From Apoda limacodes (lineage: Eukaryota > Arthropoda > Insecta > Lepidoptera > Limacodidae), in the NCBI GenBank assembly GCA_946406115.1, contig OX291557.1, positions 19,004,501-19,068,500 of the forward strand: a DNA stretch of 64,000 nucleotides. Reading direction: 5' to 3'. The position numbers were made by a program, and so were the translations under genes. This document shows, piece by piece, positions 11,126 through 22,755 of this stretch (the stretch's first letter is position 1; every line of letters begins with the position of its first letter). The notes under the pieces were generated by a model. The model had not been told where the DNA came from. It searched no databases and saw nothing but the letters and a program-made list of their open reading frames with translations.

Positions 11126-13194
11126 TATATCATATTTATTTTTACATCAAGATTTACAAACATTTTTTTTTCAAATTATGAAGAAGAAGAAGTAGAAAGA
11201 AAAAAAAACATTTAGTTGGACTACACAACTTAGAAAGTGTTTACCAATTAACATATAAGCTATGGGCCCCTAAATAAGGTTGACATCCTTCTTTTCCCAG
11301 TCGTCATTATGAACTTATAACCGCTAGAAGTCCATACACTTCTATACCCAGTACTTGTGAAATAAGCCTGATTTTTTATATACTTTAATTTGTCTATAAA
11401 TATACACAACTTAGAAAAATACTTAATGTTATTTAGGTGTTTATCAACTTGAGATTAAAAAGTGATTTGAATTTCTTTTCGACATCAACGTCAAAAGGCG
11501 CCCACTATTCGAATATTGACTACGAAGTTTGTAATTGAAAATACGTAAGAGGTAAAAAGTAAAGATGGAATAATATTAAAGCAGACTTATGAAAGTCTCT
11601 TTAGGTGATTAAAATTCTTTTACTTTATATTATTAAAAGATTTTTATCACTTTCTTCATAATTTTAGAATTTAGATTGAGATGGTCCGAATTAAAGATAA
11701 TCTTACATTTTTTTTTTCCATCCAATTACTTTAGTAAGTAAAAAAAAACTCTTTTTTGACCCACTATGTACTTAATGAATGTCTGAAGCGTGGTAAACGA
11801 CAGTAAATGACATTATTTTTAAAATTTTCGACGATTTGCAAAAGAAGAAATATACAATATCTAGTGGCGACGCTAGTGTGCTGTATATAAGGCACATTAA
11901 AATGTTTGAATTTCAAATGTTATGCTATTTTTAAACAAAAGACACTCAATCATTGGAAAAAAAATTGGCGGATAATCGCGTTAAAAAAAAAAGTACGTCG
12001 TCCGTAGCAAAAAATTCTGAATTAAGGGCGGTAACCAGAAAATTACTAATGAGAGGCTATTCAGCAGCCTATGGCCAAAGGCCCAAGTAATTTCCGTACC
12101 GCCCGTGTTACATACAATATTTTTCATCACATTTGCGAGTAAATAAATAAAAATATGAGGCGAAAAAACTTACATTCTTAAAAATTTAATTTACAATTTT
12201 TGAAAACACTATAAAAGTTTTTCAAGTCACCTAAGTGTATAAATATTTGTCGCCAGGAGCTTTATTAATAATTTTTTTCTACATTTTCTCCCGTAAGTAC
12301 CTTCGATTTTTAGTCATATTGCCCAACTGACTTCCTTTTTTCAAAAATGCTGTTAATATTATATACTGTTTAATATTCATGGAATTTTTGAACTTGAGAA
12401 TGCTCTTCACAATAGTGTTAATTGCTCATAGGGTATCGGTTTGTATATTTCGGCAATTTCCCCAAAGTAAGCTAATAGGACATTCTATAAAAACGAACTC
12501 GTTTTCTTCGTGTTTCTCCAGGTAGGAATAAAACTAGTGTGTGCGTTTAAATATAGCTACTTGTCTTTACGCTTTGATCGTAACAGGTCCATATTTATTT
12601 CTTAAACCTTGTTAACAATATCTGGCGGTGTCGCATTTATATTAAATTCATATGACGATGAAGACATTTTTTATTTAAAGAAACTCAATAAAATAAAAAT
12701 GGTGGGAACAAAAGTATAGCCATCTAGCGACATCTAGAGAATTTATGAATTAAAAAGTTTTGGCTAAAGTTGTCGCTAGTGTCGTTATAAGTTCACACTA
12801 TTTCAATTTGGCAACTGTATTTTTAATTTTTGACCGCCGGGTCAGAAAAATATGTTGCACTATAATTGCTCACTTGACGCGTAGTTCATAACTTAAACTA
12901 CAGATGACACTTTTTTACATACTTGATGGAAAAGATAAAACAGTACGTAGTCTACGTACTGTTTTGTTGTCCAAGTAAAGCGCGCGCGGTGCATTAAATG
13001 ACATAACGAATCATATCGCCCGCGGGTCTTATAAACTCTCGCTTTGCCTTAAGGAAAGAAAAATGTACAAAAAAACCCGTGGAAGTAATTAAGGTCTAAG
13101 TAAGTGTGATGAAAATGATATAAACGCGAAAAGATGGGGCGATAATTTTAAAAGTTCACTGACTCCGTGCTTTTAGGAGGGAAGCACCTTCTTT
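11126..13194. other. Mostly unassigned AT-rich sequence
   Basis: Apart from the repeat at 12022-12212, only short repeat hints are visible (GGCGACGCTAGTGTGCTG at 11867, CATCTAGCGACATCTAGAG at 12721, an inverted CAGTACGTAG/CTACGTACTG at 12941-12962). Confidence 0.6.
12022..12212 (+). repeat. TTAAGGGCGGTA-type repeat, copy 2
   Basis: TTAAGGGCGGTAACCAGAAA, TTCCGTACCGCCCGTGTTAC, AATATTTTTCATCACATTTG and AAAAAACTTACATTC. The outer ends share the GGGCGGTA/TACCGCCC inverted motif. Confidence 0.55.
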
Positions 13195-13575
13195 AAGCAC
13201 TATAAGTTGTTGATGACGCCCTAATTGATCGTGGCCGTGTTTCTCTCCATGATAAAATTCGTGAAGGTCGGCCCTCAACTGCGATCACTGAGGAAATTTT
13301 GGCTACTGTCTTCCAACTAATAAAAGAAAACCGATGTATCACCTATGAGTAGATTTGAGGACTTTTGGGGCAATCCCCAAAATAATGAGTATCCCCAGTA
13401 TGAGCCAAATTCAAATAATCTTTACGTTAGAAAACTTTTTTGCTGCTGGATTCCTCATGAGCTCACCCCAGAAGAAAATTATTGCGTTTTTTTTCTCTCG
13501 GACGGGTCCTGTGTGCACGATCCCACTTGAAGAACAAAAGACAGTTAATGCTGAGTGGCATTGCCCAGTCTAAGT
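13195..13575 (+). pseudogene. Mariner transposase relic
   Basis: Pieces in mariner order: DRGRVSLHDKIREGRPSTAI (about 13228-13287; the family has GRVSL-x-DE-x-R-x-GRPSTAV), FQLIKENRCITYE, then a stop-ridden stretch with LG and SQIQIIFTLE-like text, a CCWIPHELTPEE segment (family WIPH-x-LT) at about 13440-13475, and TGPVCTIPLEEQKTVNAEW at 13501-13560 (family TGDETW, then DP-x-x-KQQS-x-EW). Catalytic positions are lost. Several frame changes and stops. A GC-richer stretch with TCACTCGCTCTC and TGTGAGCG follows at 13620-13740 and is not part of the recognised coding. Confidence 0.75.
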
Positions 13576-13893
13576 CTTTAAAACACTTAGGGAAAATTAG
13601 TGTCGGACAACCGTCCGGAATCGTGACAACTTGTGCCTTTCACTTTTTATGTCTGTCTCTCTCGCTCTTAGGCGGGCTAACCATGCCGCGTGCCTCTCAC
13701 TCGCTCTCATTGTGAGCGCATAACGTGAGCGGAGCGTAACGCAGTTTCTAGAAGTGTCACCCGGCAAACCAATTTATAAGACGTTGTCACGTCAAAAACG
13801 ACCAAGGAGTCGCATCCTATTGCACCACGTATTTGAGGCCTTAAATGTTATAGGTATATAACTTAAGTTTTTTACTTTTAGGGGTGATGTAAC

Positions 13894-14098
13894 TATATAG
13901 CACGGACGCAAAGCACGAAGAATTTTGTACATTGACAATTTAGCCTGTGTTCAGTGGTCAAAATAGTTGTATTTTCTGATGACAGCGGTCATCGTGTCTG
14001 TAAGAGCGCGACGGCAAATAATTACAAACGCGCAACAGAGACAAATAGTGACCGGTCATTGAACGAAATTCTTCCTGCTTCGCGTCCATACTATAGCT
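13894..14098. mobile_element. MITE with about 45-bp terminal inverted repeats
   Basis: Left end ACTATATAGCACGGACGCAA then AGCACGAAGAATTTT. The right end complement is GCTATAGTATGGACGCGAAG then CAGGAAGAATTTCGTTCAAT. Its right half recurs at 22683-22755. Confidence 0.65.
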
Positions 14099-15286
14099 GA
14101 ACATAGGTACTTATGGTATATATCCTCCTAGATATATATCCTCGTACTTTCATGAGTAATAATTTATGTCAATAGTCTGCTATTTTGTTATTAATAAAGC
14201 CTTAATATTTTTAATGTTTAATAATAATAATTATAAAAAAGCGAGTAAACTGACTGACTGAGGCATAGACCAAACAACTGGGTCTAAACACTTGAAATTT
14301 TGAACAAAGGTTCATATTATAACGTAAATAGCCAACTATATTATACTTTTTATCCAAGTACAATATACTAGGTACATATGTATATTGTACTTGGATAAAA
14401 AAAAAAATATTTAAAAATTAAAAAAGTATTTTTTCTTGAACATGCTACGATATGCGACCATATCGTGCACAAGCTTCTTTGACGTAAATCGTACTTGCAG
14501 TACAGTAACAGAGAGCGGCCCGCAATGTTTTAGCCTGCCGCTCGAGCGCTCGAGTGGTCGAATATGTGATTTGAAAATGGATAGAACTTTTTTAAACCCA
14601 AACATTGATAACTAAAGAGATAGCACATCAAGTTTTATTTAAATATTAATTAAAAAATGTAAAAAAAGATATCGCCTTTAAACGCGGCGAATTGGCTGCA
14701 AAATTACCTAAACTATTTTTATTATTATCAATACAGTTTTCAATGTAACAAGTTTTTTTAAAAAACATGTACGTTACTATGTTATTGTTTTAATTTAGAC
14801 GTATGTTTGAGAAAAGCACTATATAAGCCTTGGCCACAAATGAGCATAACCGGACTCTGAGATGCGTGCCTCGGCTATGCTTAGCTCGCATACACACGCC
14901 CATGTATGCTGTATTTGCGGGCCGTGGCAGTAATGTACTATATTTTAGATTAGTTAATATTAGATTATCTTAGTTCTATAATATTTATTGTAATTTGATA
15001 TAATATGATTACTAAGAAAAGATTTAGCAAAAATCGATAATTTTTAAAGCTAAATGCATAATAAGTAGTAGGCATGATGGTTAAAAAAAGGATCAATGTT
15101 TTTCATGGGTGTTAGAAAATCATACAACAGAGGTAATTTTTTTATGAAATACGATATTTTTGTAGGTATAGTAGTTAAAAGCTTTCTTTTTTAAAAAGTG
15201 CACGTGGTTCGTTCATCTTTGTAAACTAGTGTGCTAATAATTAGAACTTGTAAGAATATATTAAGTAAGTTTATTTTTTCTTACAG

Positions 15287-15369
15287 GTACATGTTGTTGC
15301 TGGTCACTCTGACGTTGACTAATTGTTGCGCTAACGATGGGTTATATGGACCGTCAAATAACCCAACTG
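15287..15369 (+). CDS. Mp: Multiplexin-like gene, signal-peptide exon
   Basis: Seen: a polypyrimidine tract and AG end at 15286, an ATG at 15291, 26 codons and a GTGAGT donor at 15370. The peptide starts MLLLVTLTLTNCCA, a short hydrophobic signal peptide, with likely cleavage after the Ala before NDGLYGPSNNPT. The exon ends in phase 1 with a G. Joined to the exon at 23883 it makes GAT (Asp) and continues into the thrombospondin-N domain. The acceptor upstream of the ATG implies at least one earlier 5'UTR exon, which I could not find. Inference: this directs a secreted basement-membrane collagen into the ER. The assignment depends on the phase match and strand shared with the 23883 exon; the short peptide alone would not identify the gene. 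Confidence 0.72.
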
Positions 15370-15430
15370 GTGAGTCGAAAACATATTTTTTTTATAATTC
15401 ATGACACAGATTCAACGACACGTCACCGAC

Positions 15431-15659
15431 ATTAAGGCGCATATAGCAGCTAACTAGCTAGCTAATAACGGCCACTTTTAGCAAAAATGCTAACTACAAC
15501 TCACAGATATTATTTAGAAACTATATAAAACCTTCTAAAAATAGCTTATGACTAGCTTTATATTTATGACATTTGGATTTTAGAAATTCGTTTTGTACGA
15601 AGAGAAAATTGAGGATATCTAATGGCGGCGCTAGTGGGATGTAAGAGAGGGCCCTTAAT
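15431..15659 (+). mobile_element. Small repeat (MITE-like) just inside multiplexin intron 1
   Basis: Ends are ATTAAGGCGCATATAGCAGC on the left and ATGTAAGAGAGGGCCCTTAA on the right; TTAAGG/CCTTAA is the shared terminal inverted motif. GATATCTAATGGCGGCGCTA lies near the right end. A related partial copy is inverted at 757-842 and a diverged copy lies at 35978-36252. Confidence 0.5.
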
Positions 15660-15925
15660 ATCGCACCAAGCAGGGAAATAATAATCAGCCTTAAGAGAAT
15701 ACCATCCGGAGCGCCTTTCAGCATGCTTCATACAAATGATTTTCGCACCACGAAATTTTTAAGACATGTTCTAGTTAAAAATATCTGCTTCTGCAGTGTG
15801 CCAATTTTCTATTAAATTTATGGTTCATATGTTATACAGGATTCTAGTGTTTTATACAAATGGTAACAAAAAAGATTTCTAGTTAATAATTGCATTTTAC
15901 AAGATTTTGGAATACCACAGACATA

Positions 15926-16045
15926 GGTATTCGGCTTGGGATTATGACTAAGAAATTTTACAGTAATTGGTCAGCAAGTGTCAAAAACAAATGAGAAATT
16001 CGTTTGTATGAAGCCCGCTGCGAGGCGCCGCGAATTGTATCCTCT
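15926..16045 (+). repeat. Dispersed repeat, copy on + strand
   Basis: GGTATTCGGCTTGGGATTAT, GACTAAGAAATTTTACAGTA, GAAGCCCGCTGCGAGGCGCC and GTATCCTCT; complement found at 46478-46589. Confidence 0.6.
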
Positions 16046-16443
16046 AAAGTGCTAATTAATAACGAACTGGTCAAATGTTAAGTCTAAAGCTCCGTGAATT
16101 GTATCCTCTTAATGCGTAATCGACGTCCATGCAAGTAACTATGAAACCAGCCGATTAGTGTATAAGAAATGTTATAAGCAAACATTATTATCCCCAATTA
16201 AACATTAATATTAACTGAATTTCAAGCGCTACAGAAGTGCAGTAATAATATTTGAGATTCCTTTTTTTCTATTCTTAGGAGATTAACATCAATTTCTTTG
16301 GTGAGTGAAGATGAGCAGCATCATACTATGACCAGAGCGGAAACCGGATTGGAAAGGATTCTGTAGTATATTTTATGATAGAAAACAAATGATTTGTACG
16401 GAAATAAGACGTTACAAACAATAGGGTTCATAAATTATATATA

Positions 16444-16523
16444 AACCGCTTACCATCAGGCGGACCGTAGGCTTGTTTGCCACCTTAGTGGTATAAAAAA
16501 AATAAATAAAAAAAAAATAAAAA
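16444..16523 (+). mobile_element. Solo 3' terminus of the CR1/Jockey-like LINE
   Basis: 80 bp: ACCGCTTACCATCAGGCGGA, GCTTGTTTGCCACCTTAGTG, then an A-rich tail. A severely 5'-truncated insertion that landed at the edge of an older RT relic (16524-16760). Confidence 0.8.
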
Positions 16524-16760
16524 AATCAGATACGGAGGATGGATTACCTTTTTTAACTATGAAAATAATTCTATCATATATCCAGGCTTTAGGAAATACA
16601 TTAGATGCTATGGAATTATTTAAGATGAATTTAATGATTGGAGCAACAATGTCAAGTATTGGGATGACCATATTACGTCTAATACAGTCATTTCTTATTA
16701 ATAAATTTGAGGGTATAGTTTTAACTATGTTCTTCTTGACACCACTAGTAAACGGGGAGA
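16524..16760 (-). pseudogene. Reverse transcriptase relic (Jockey/CR1 type), N-terminal part
   Basis: The minus-strand frame reads ILDIVAPIIKFILNNSIAS, VFPKAWIYDRIIFIVKKGNP and SSVSDF, matching the conserved start of LINE RT domains (a stretch ending in a KKG-P-S motif followed normally by RPIS). It is cut exactly at SSVSDF by the A-rich tail of the LINE 3' fragment at 16444-16523. Upstream coding is eroded by stops. Confidence 0.65.
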
Positions 16761-17674
16761 AAATAAATTAATGGGATTTAAGAGTTGTGTTAATAAAAGG
16801 CAGTCTAAAGTAGCCAAGTTTCTGTTACTATCAAATTTAACTGAAGAAGTTGAAGTTGAAGAAGAAATGTTGGTTTGAGGAGACAATATCAACATCGTAA
16901 GAAAAAGAGTAATAGTATACTTTGAAGAAATTAAAACAATTTTTATTTACGTAACAGCTTCGAAAATATAATCGATATATATATATATATTTATCATTAT
17001 ATATAATAAAACGGGTTTAAACGCGCCGTTATTTGTCAAAATACCTTTTACCCGTTTTATTTTAAAAATATGATTAACATTGGTTGATTATTTAAAATAT
17101 TGCTCAGCCTACTTCCGACACGGGCGAAAATTAAGCGAATCTCGTCCTTGACTGACAAAATGGCTAAGACCTGGACTGTGCCTGTTCAAATGCAACATAT
17201 TCTTATGTACAGATCTTACAAAAAATCTAAAAATCTTCTTTTTGCGTCACGAATATCTTGTCTAGCTTCAACTAAACCTTGAATACAAATCTCACGATGG
17301 CAAGGCAATAAAACAGATCTCACCGATCGCAAGGCAATAAAGCAAATGATAATTGTAATAAATACTATATTGCTAGAAATAACACGATAATGCTATCCAA
17401 TTATTAAGTTCCTAACATTCGAAACAGATAATATAAAGCCCTATACAAACGTCGCCAGTAGTCACGAATCAGCAATCAAAGTTTAACACAGATTTATGTT
17501 TTGATTGTATCGGACAAGTATTTATGTCAGCCAGTCCCACTTCTTGTTAACATGGCTTGTAGGAATATCAATTAGAATTTCCTTAATACCGTCTAGTGAC
17601 TTGTGTACACGGTTGTACTTGAAGACTATTTTTAGGGTTTCGTAGCTAATTATCAAAAACGAAACCCTTAAATT

Positions 17675-18199
17675 AAAAGAAAACCCCATTCACTGTAGTC
17701 CTACAAATCCAGAATACTTCCATCTCCAAGAGCATTGGGATCCTTGCTGTTGACTTCTCCAGCGATGTTCAGTTCCGAGTTCATTCGCAGGATAAGGGAA
17801 GCTGGCGTCCAAAAAACTTGGTGTAATCAACAGAGCGAAGCAGTACTTCACTACGAGGCAGAGGTTGCTGCTTTACGAGTCGCAAGTCCGGCCCCATATG
17901 GAGTACTGCTGCTATCTCTGGACGGGTGCACCCGGATACCAGTTGGATAGCACCTTAGAACTGAATTGGTCGCGTACTAAATTAAAACTTCCTCCCGCAA
18001 ACGCTTGGGTTGTGAAATGAGCTCCCTGCCAAGATTTTCTCTAAGGACTACGGTATGGGGTTCTTCAAGAAAAAAAATATTATATTTTTAAAGGGTTGGC
18101 AACGCGCGAGTAATACTCCTGGAGTTGCAAGCGTCCATAGCCTACGGTGACCGCTTACCATCAGGCGGATCTTTTTGCCACCTTAGTAGTATAAAAAAA
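17675..18199 (+). mobile_element. LINE 3' fragment with internal deletion, in multiplexin intron 1
   Basis: Same family as 7531-10714. It runs from the CCCCATTCACTGTAGTCC region of the RT C terminus through VRPHMEY-like coding remnants (VASPAPYGVLL), then skips about 200 element-bases near 17950 and ends with CGCTTACCATCAGGCGG, GCCACCTTAGTAGTAT and an A tail. A fragment of another lepidopteran-type repeat (TTTTTAGGGTTTCG) sits directly upstream. It has no intact frame. Confidence 0.8.
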
Positions 18200-18493
18200 C
18201 ACACCTCATTAAATAATTATTTGAGTGTGGTGTCGTTAAATAGGTTTTTAGAAATCCATTTAGGTTTTTTTTGTAAAACGTTTAATTTCAAAATTTGTGT
18301 CCCCATCAACTTTTTAAATACGTGTGCCAAAACACTGAAATAATACCAATAATAGACACTTGAGAGAAAAAAACAGTTCACGTTGAAGACTAGTCCGTGT
18401 ACGATACTCATTTGGCTGGTTTCTTTTTTAATCATGGTTAAAATGGAACTTCATAATTTTAATATAGTGTTTTGAGCCTGTAATTGAAAAAAA

Positions 18494-18925
18494 ATTGGCC
18501 AAGTGCGAGTCGGACTCGCGCACGAAGGGTTCCGTACCATTTTCCACCATATAAAAAACTGCAAAATCACGTTTGTTGTATGGGAGCCTTCCCTGAAATA
18601 TTTGTTTTATTTTAATTTATTTTTAAAGTGACTATATAACTAAATGTTCTGTAAATATTTTAAGCGTCGCCAGTTGCCGTTATCAATATCGAGCTAAATC
18701 GAGCAAAAAATCAAGTATGGGAGCCCCTTAATTATTTATTTTATTCTGTTTTTTAGTCTTTGTTTTTATAGCGGCAACAGAAATACATCTTCTGTGAAAT
18801 TTTTAAATGTCTAACTATCACGGTTTATGAGATACAGCCTGGTGACAGACGGACGGACCGACGGACAGCGAACTCTTAGTAATAGGGTTCCGCTAATTAC
18901 CATTTGGGTTCAGAACCCTAAAAAG
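18494..18925 (+). mobile_element. tRNA-headed SINE-like repeat, long form
   Basis: Head TTGGCCAAGTGCGAGTCGG, GAAGGGTTCCGTACC, duplicated middle block (18567 and a shortened second copy near 18710), ending CAGAACCCTAAAAAG. In multiplexin intron 1. Confidence 0.72.
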
Positions 18926-19631
18926 CATTGAAACTATCAATAGTGCGGGCTTTTTTTAAATAATACTCGTATTCCATTTATTTTGAAAATATATAAGAAT
19001 ATCGTTTTACAAACATTTACATTTAAGTTCTTAGGTACTGAAAAGTACTACGTATCGCTTGGGAAATAAAACGGATTTCTAACTTGTGTACGTTGTGTGT
19101 AACGTTTCACCAACTGCAAATTTATTTATTATTTTTCTCACTTAGGACAATATACTACGACAACATTCCTTTATGAAAAATGTAACCGAACATAGCTTTA
19201 TAGTTATAAACAGTGATATACAAAAATCCAGATTCTCCTCTGGCGCTAATCAAATAGGTAGTTATGGCCTCGGTAAAATAGCACCTACAGAATCCTTACA
19301 TTTTTGTAATGGTGGTCCGTCCGTTTGTCTGTCCATCCGTGTAGTTTTATAATGTCCGCTGTCTTTCAATCAATTCTGCTGACATTTTACACTGCCAAAC
19401 GATTTGTAATGAAATTGACGTATGCTGCAGCATAAGCTGTGAATAAGGTGGCAGGATACATTACTCGACTGCTGTAATCTTGCAATATTTCTTTTGTTCC
19501 ATTTGGTAGGTTTACTTGATGTGACGCTTAAATGGAAATATAACTTAAGCGTATCATAATAATAAAAGAAAAACTTTTGTAGTGACGTACAATATAGTTT
19601 TAGTGTAGCAATGGACCACTCAAAAAAGTAC

Positions 19632-19799
19632 ATATTATATTATATTATATTGTATTGTATTGTATTGTATTGTATTGTATTGTATTGTATTGTATTGTAT
19701 TGTATTGTATTGTATTGTATTGTATTGTATTGTATTATATTATATTATATTATATTATATTATATTATATTATATTATATTATATTATATTATATATAT
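19632..19799 (+). repeat. Pentanucleotide satellite (TATAT/TTGTA)n
   Basis: About 4 TATAT-type units, then about 17 TTGTA units (19650-19735), then about 12 TATAT-type units, so a G-bearing block is framed by pure AT units. It gives a spurious Tyr/Ile/Leu-rich open frame. In multiplexin intron 1. Confidence 0.95.
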
Positions 19800-19899
19800 G
19801 TGAGTGTAGTGTAGTGTAGTTTGCTATCAAACGTGACTCCAAAGTCTTTAAAAGATTGAACCGAAGTAAGACGCACTACATAGTTCATAAACATGGCTA

Positions 19900-20995
19900 C
19901 TAGTTTTTTTTTTTGCAAAAGTAATTGACTTGCATTTGTTAAAACTTCGATTTAATTTATTAATAGAAATCTACTGTGGTCTTCAAAATTATGTATGGGA
20001 CGAAAAATTTTTAGGTCATCGGCGTAAAGTAAGTATTACAGAATTTAAAGCAGTTATGTATGTCATTGATGAAGAGTACAAATAAAAAGGAGTACAAATA
20101 AAAAGGACCTAGGATTGAGCTTTGGGGAACACCAGAGGTTACAGAAACAAATTCAGACTCATAGCCATTGATTACGACTTTTTGTGCACGGTTTGATATG
20201 TATGATTTAAACCACCGCCACAAATTACCGCGAATACTGTTAAGAGCTAGCTTTTCTAACAATATTTTGTGGTCCACTCTGTCGAAGGCTTTCTAAAAGT
20301 CAGTATAGATACAGTCAGCTTAAGAGCTTCTAGGCCTTCAAAGAGTTAAGTAATGCATACTAATAAATTTGTAGTTGTAGAACGGCGCTTCACGAAACCA
20401 TGTTGTTGTTCAATTATTTTACTGTGTAACAGAGGGTAGATGGTGTTATGAACTAATCTTTCAAAAAGCTTCGACGGACAGGACAATATTGATATGCCAC
20501 GATACTTTTCTACGTCATTTTTAGACCCGTCTTCGTGAACCGGCACGATACGCGCAGCTTTACAGATGGATGCAGAGGTTAAAGATATAATGTAAAGGAT
20601 GACAGAGTGCTGAATCAATACCCCTAAGAAATATGGGGGGTATTCCATCGGTACCTGCACCCTTAGATGTATCAAGCATACGTAGTTCTTTGAGTATTGC
20701 ATCTCTAGTAATTGTTATACAAATAATATTTAGGTCAGAAGTATAGTTAGTATCACTAATATCATTTATGCCTAAATCGTCACTTACATTAGAAGGTTCA
20801 AAAATTTATTGGAAAAAATAAGAGAAGAGGTTACATATGTCAATAGGATTATTGGCAGTAATATTTTTATAAAAGACACAATCTGGTATGTTGTTTTCAG
20901 TTTTACGATTTTTGATATATGTCCAGGAGTATTTAATATTGTCACATATACTTTCTTCAACGTTGGAGGGCGAGAGCAATTGTTTCATTCCAGAA
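19900..20995 (-). pseudogene. Decayed LINE reverse transcriptase, in multiplexin intron 1
   Basis: Read on the minus strand the pieces run in LINE order in different frames: NIKYSWTYIKNRKTENNIPD, then GTDGIPP near 20640, SCPSKLFERLVHN and IIEQQHGFVKRRSTTTNLLV (RT finger motifs), KAFDRVDHKILLEKLAL (first catalytic Asp, partly across a stop), WFKSYISNRAQKVVINGYES and SVTSGVPQSSILGP. The last motif normally reads GVPQGS. The YADD region is only hinted at (LFVLFINDIHN, then an eroded end). Several stops and frameshifts make it dead. The clade is CR1/Jockey-like; I cannot go further. Confidence 0.75.
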
Positions 20996-21512
20996 CGAAG
21001 CGAAGGATAGAAGAGTAGAGTTCTAAACTAAAAGAAAAGCGTAGCGAGGGATTCAAAGTACGTCGTTCGAGGTTAAATAATGTTGGCACCGTGTGGCACA
21101 CTCTGTTTCACATCCTACTCTATGAAAAAAAAAATGAGATGAGATGCTTTTAGTAGTCACGAATATTTATATTAACATAACCAAATTACACATTTATATA
21201 ATCAATTTTTGTGTATCAAATTAAAAATTTCTGTTATATTATCATAAAAAGTAATGAAAAAACTAGTAACTAAACTAGTAAAAAAGAAGAACCCGCGTTT
21301 TTTTATTTAGCTAACCAATGCCGTGTTGGCAGGCGCGCTTTTTTATTACTGGCCAGGATTTTATCAAAGCGAATTGCGTTCAAACTTTTTTATTAAATAG
21401 TGTTCCATATTCAAAAGTCATTTCGTCATTGTTATTAAGTGCGCCGGAATGTCCCACTTTGCTCGCACTTATCGAGGAACCCTCCGCCTCTTTTTAAATA
21501 GATGGGACAAAA
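20965..21512 (+). repeat. Long dispersed repeat, copy 1
   Basis: GGCGAGAGCAATTG, GCGTAGCGAGGGATTCAAAG, CACGAATATTTATATTAACA, TAAATAGTGTTCCATATTCA, TAAGTGCGCCGGAATGTCCC and CTCCGCCTCTTTTTAAATAG occur in the same order in the reverse complement of 61045-61910. No coding seen. Family unknown. Confidence 0.6.
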
Positions 21513-21788
21513 ACAATATAGTGTAGCAAGGATCTTAAAAAGGAAATAATACAAAACAAGGAGAGATAACAACGAATTTCATACAGCCACAACGTTCCGT
21601 TTATTTAAAACGCGTGTCAGTGTTACGGGAACAGTAGTCGCTAACAGCGCTATTTGCTCGAACAAGCGGAGACAATACCCCGTTAATATTGCAGCTTGCT
21701 GCTGTTTTGTGTAAAAAGTGCCTCCGTATGTTTAAATAGAAGTTTTATTATTAAGGCAACGTCCGCCAATAAATCTTTCATGTACAGC
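21510..21788 (+). repeat. Direct duplication, unit 1
   Basis: Contains AACAACGAATTTCATACAGC, CACAACGTTCCGTTTATTTA, CGCGTGTCAGTGTTACGGGA and CAGTAGTCGCTAACAGCGCT. A similar block follows at 21992-22276. Adjacent to long repeat copy 1. Confidence 0.7.
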
Positions 21789-21991
21789 TACTTGTGTACC
21801 TATATCAAATTCACACTGAAAATTTTTACAATTTTACCTTTGTTCCGTAAAGATTTTTTCAGTAAAATTCAGTTTAAATAAAGGCCACGTGTCTTATGGA
21901 CGACCACCACCCCATTTACAATCAGTTGTGCCTACAGTATAATACAATGTAAGTCAATGACAATTATCCGCATTGATTATCACAATTTATG

Positions 21992-22276
21992 AAAAATAAT
22001 ATTGTGTTTAACAAGGTTCTAAAAGCGGAAATAAATCAAAACAATATCTTGAAGAGTAACAACGAATTTCATTCAGCCACAACGTTCCGTATATTTGAAA
22101 CGCGTGTCAGTATTTCGGGAACAGCAGTCGCTAACAGCACTATTTGCTAGAACAAAGCGTAGACAATTCCCTGTTAATTGCAGTTGACTGCTGTTTTGTG
22201 TTAAAAGTACCTCAGTATGTTTAAATAGAAGTTTCATTATTTAGGAAACATTAACGAATAAAACTTATATGTACAG
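21992..22276 (+). repeat. Direct duplication, unit 2
   Basis: Contains AACAACGAATTTCATTCAGC, CACAACGTTCCGTATATTTG, CGCGTGTCAGTATTTCGGGA and CAGCAGTCGCTAACAGCACT. Spacer to unit 1 is about 200 bp. Confidence 0.7.
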
Positions 22277-22366
22277 GTTTTCAAACTGAAATCTAAACAT
22301 TTAACGTTTTACTCTATAATATTTTGTATAATAAAATATATTTGCTTTTAGCACAACTATACCTGG

Positions 22367-22483
22367 GACCTTATTGGGAATAGTCTCGAGCTATTCGGAC
22401 TCTGGGATTCGAGACAAAATTATATGCAAGGTTGACTTACCTCTCGAATCCCGTGAGACTTTTTCAAATAAGGTCCCTGAAGG
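22367..22483. repeat. Short fold-back sequence
   Basis: Left CTGGGACCTTATTGGGAATA and GGGATTCGAGA are matched by CTCTCGAATCCC and AATAAGGTCCCTG on the right. It could be a short MITE. No function known. Confidence 0.5.
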
Positions 22484-22682
22484 GACGAAAAAGGGTGTAA
22501 TATAATAAAAGAAATACTTTTTACTCTCATAGGGAGTTTCCACAGGAATTTTATTTGTGGCACAAAACCGATTACTTTTATCTAAGTCCATCAAGGAGTT
22601 GCCGTCGGAATCCCACGCGATAAGAAAGCCGTGGATAGACTCTACTAATTATTTACTAAAAAGTATATTATATTATATATCA

Positions 22683-22755
22683 TGCGCGTGCAACAGAGAC
22701 AATTAGTGACTGGTCATTGAACGAAATTCTTCCTGCTTAGCATCTGTGCTATAGA
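22683..22755. repeat. Half copy of the 13894 MITE
   Basis: CAACAGAGACAATTAGTGAC, TGGTCATTGAACGAAATTCT and TCCTGCTTAGCATCTGTGC match 14030-14098. The left arm is missing. Confidence 0.6.

Noticed and set aside
17380..17530. Possible LTR with a TATAAAGCCC string
   Set aside because: No matching second LTR, primer-binding site or gag/pol nearby.
19611..19814. Open frame rich in Tyr, Ile, Leu and Cys
   Set aside because: It is the translation of the pentanucleotide satellite.
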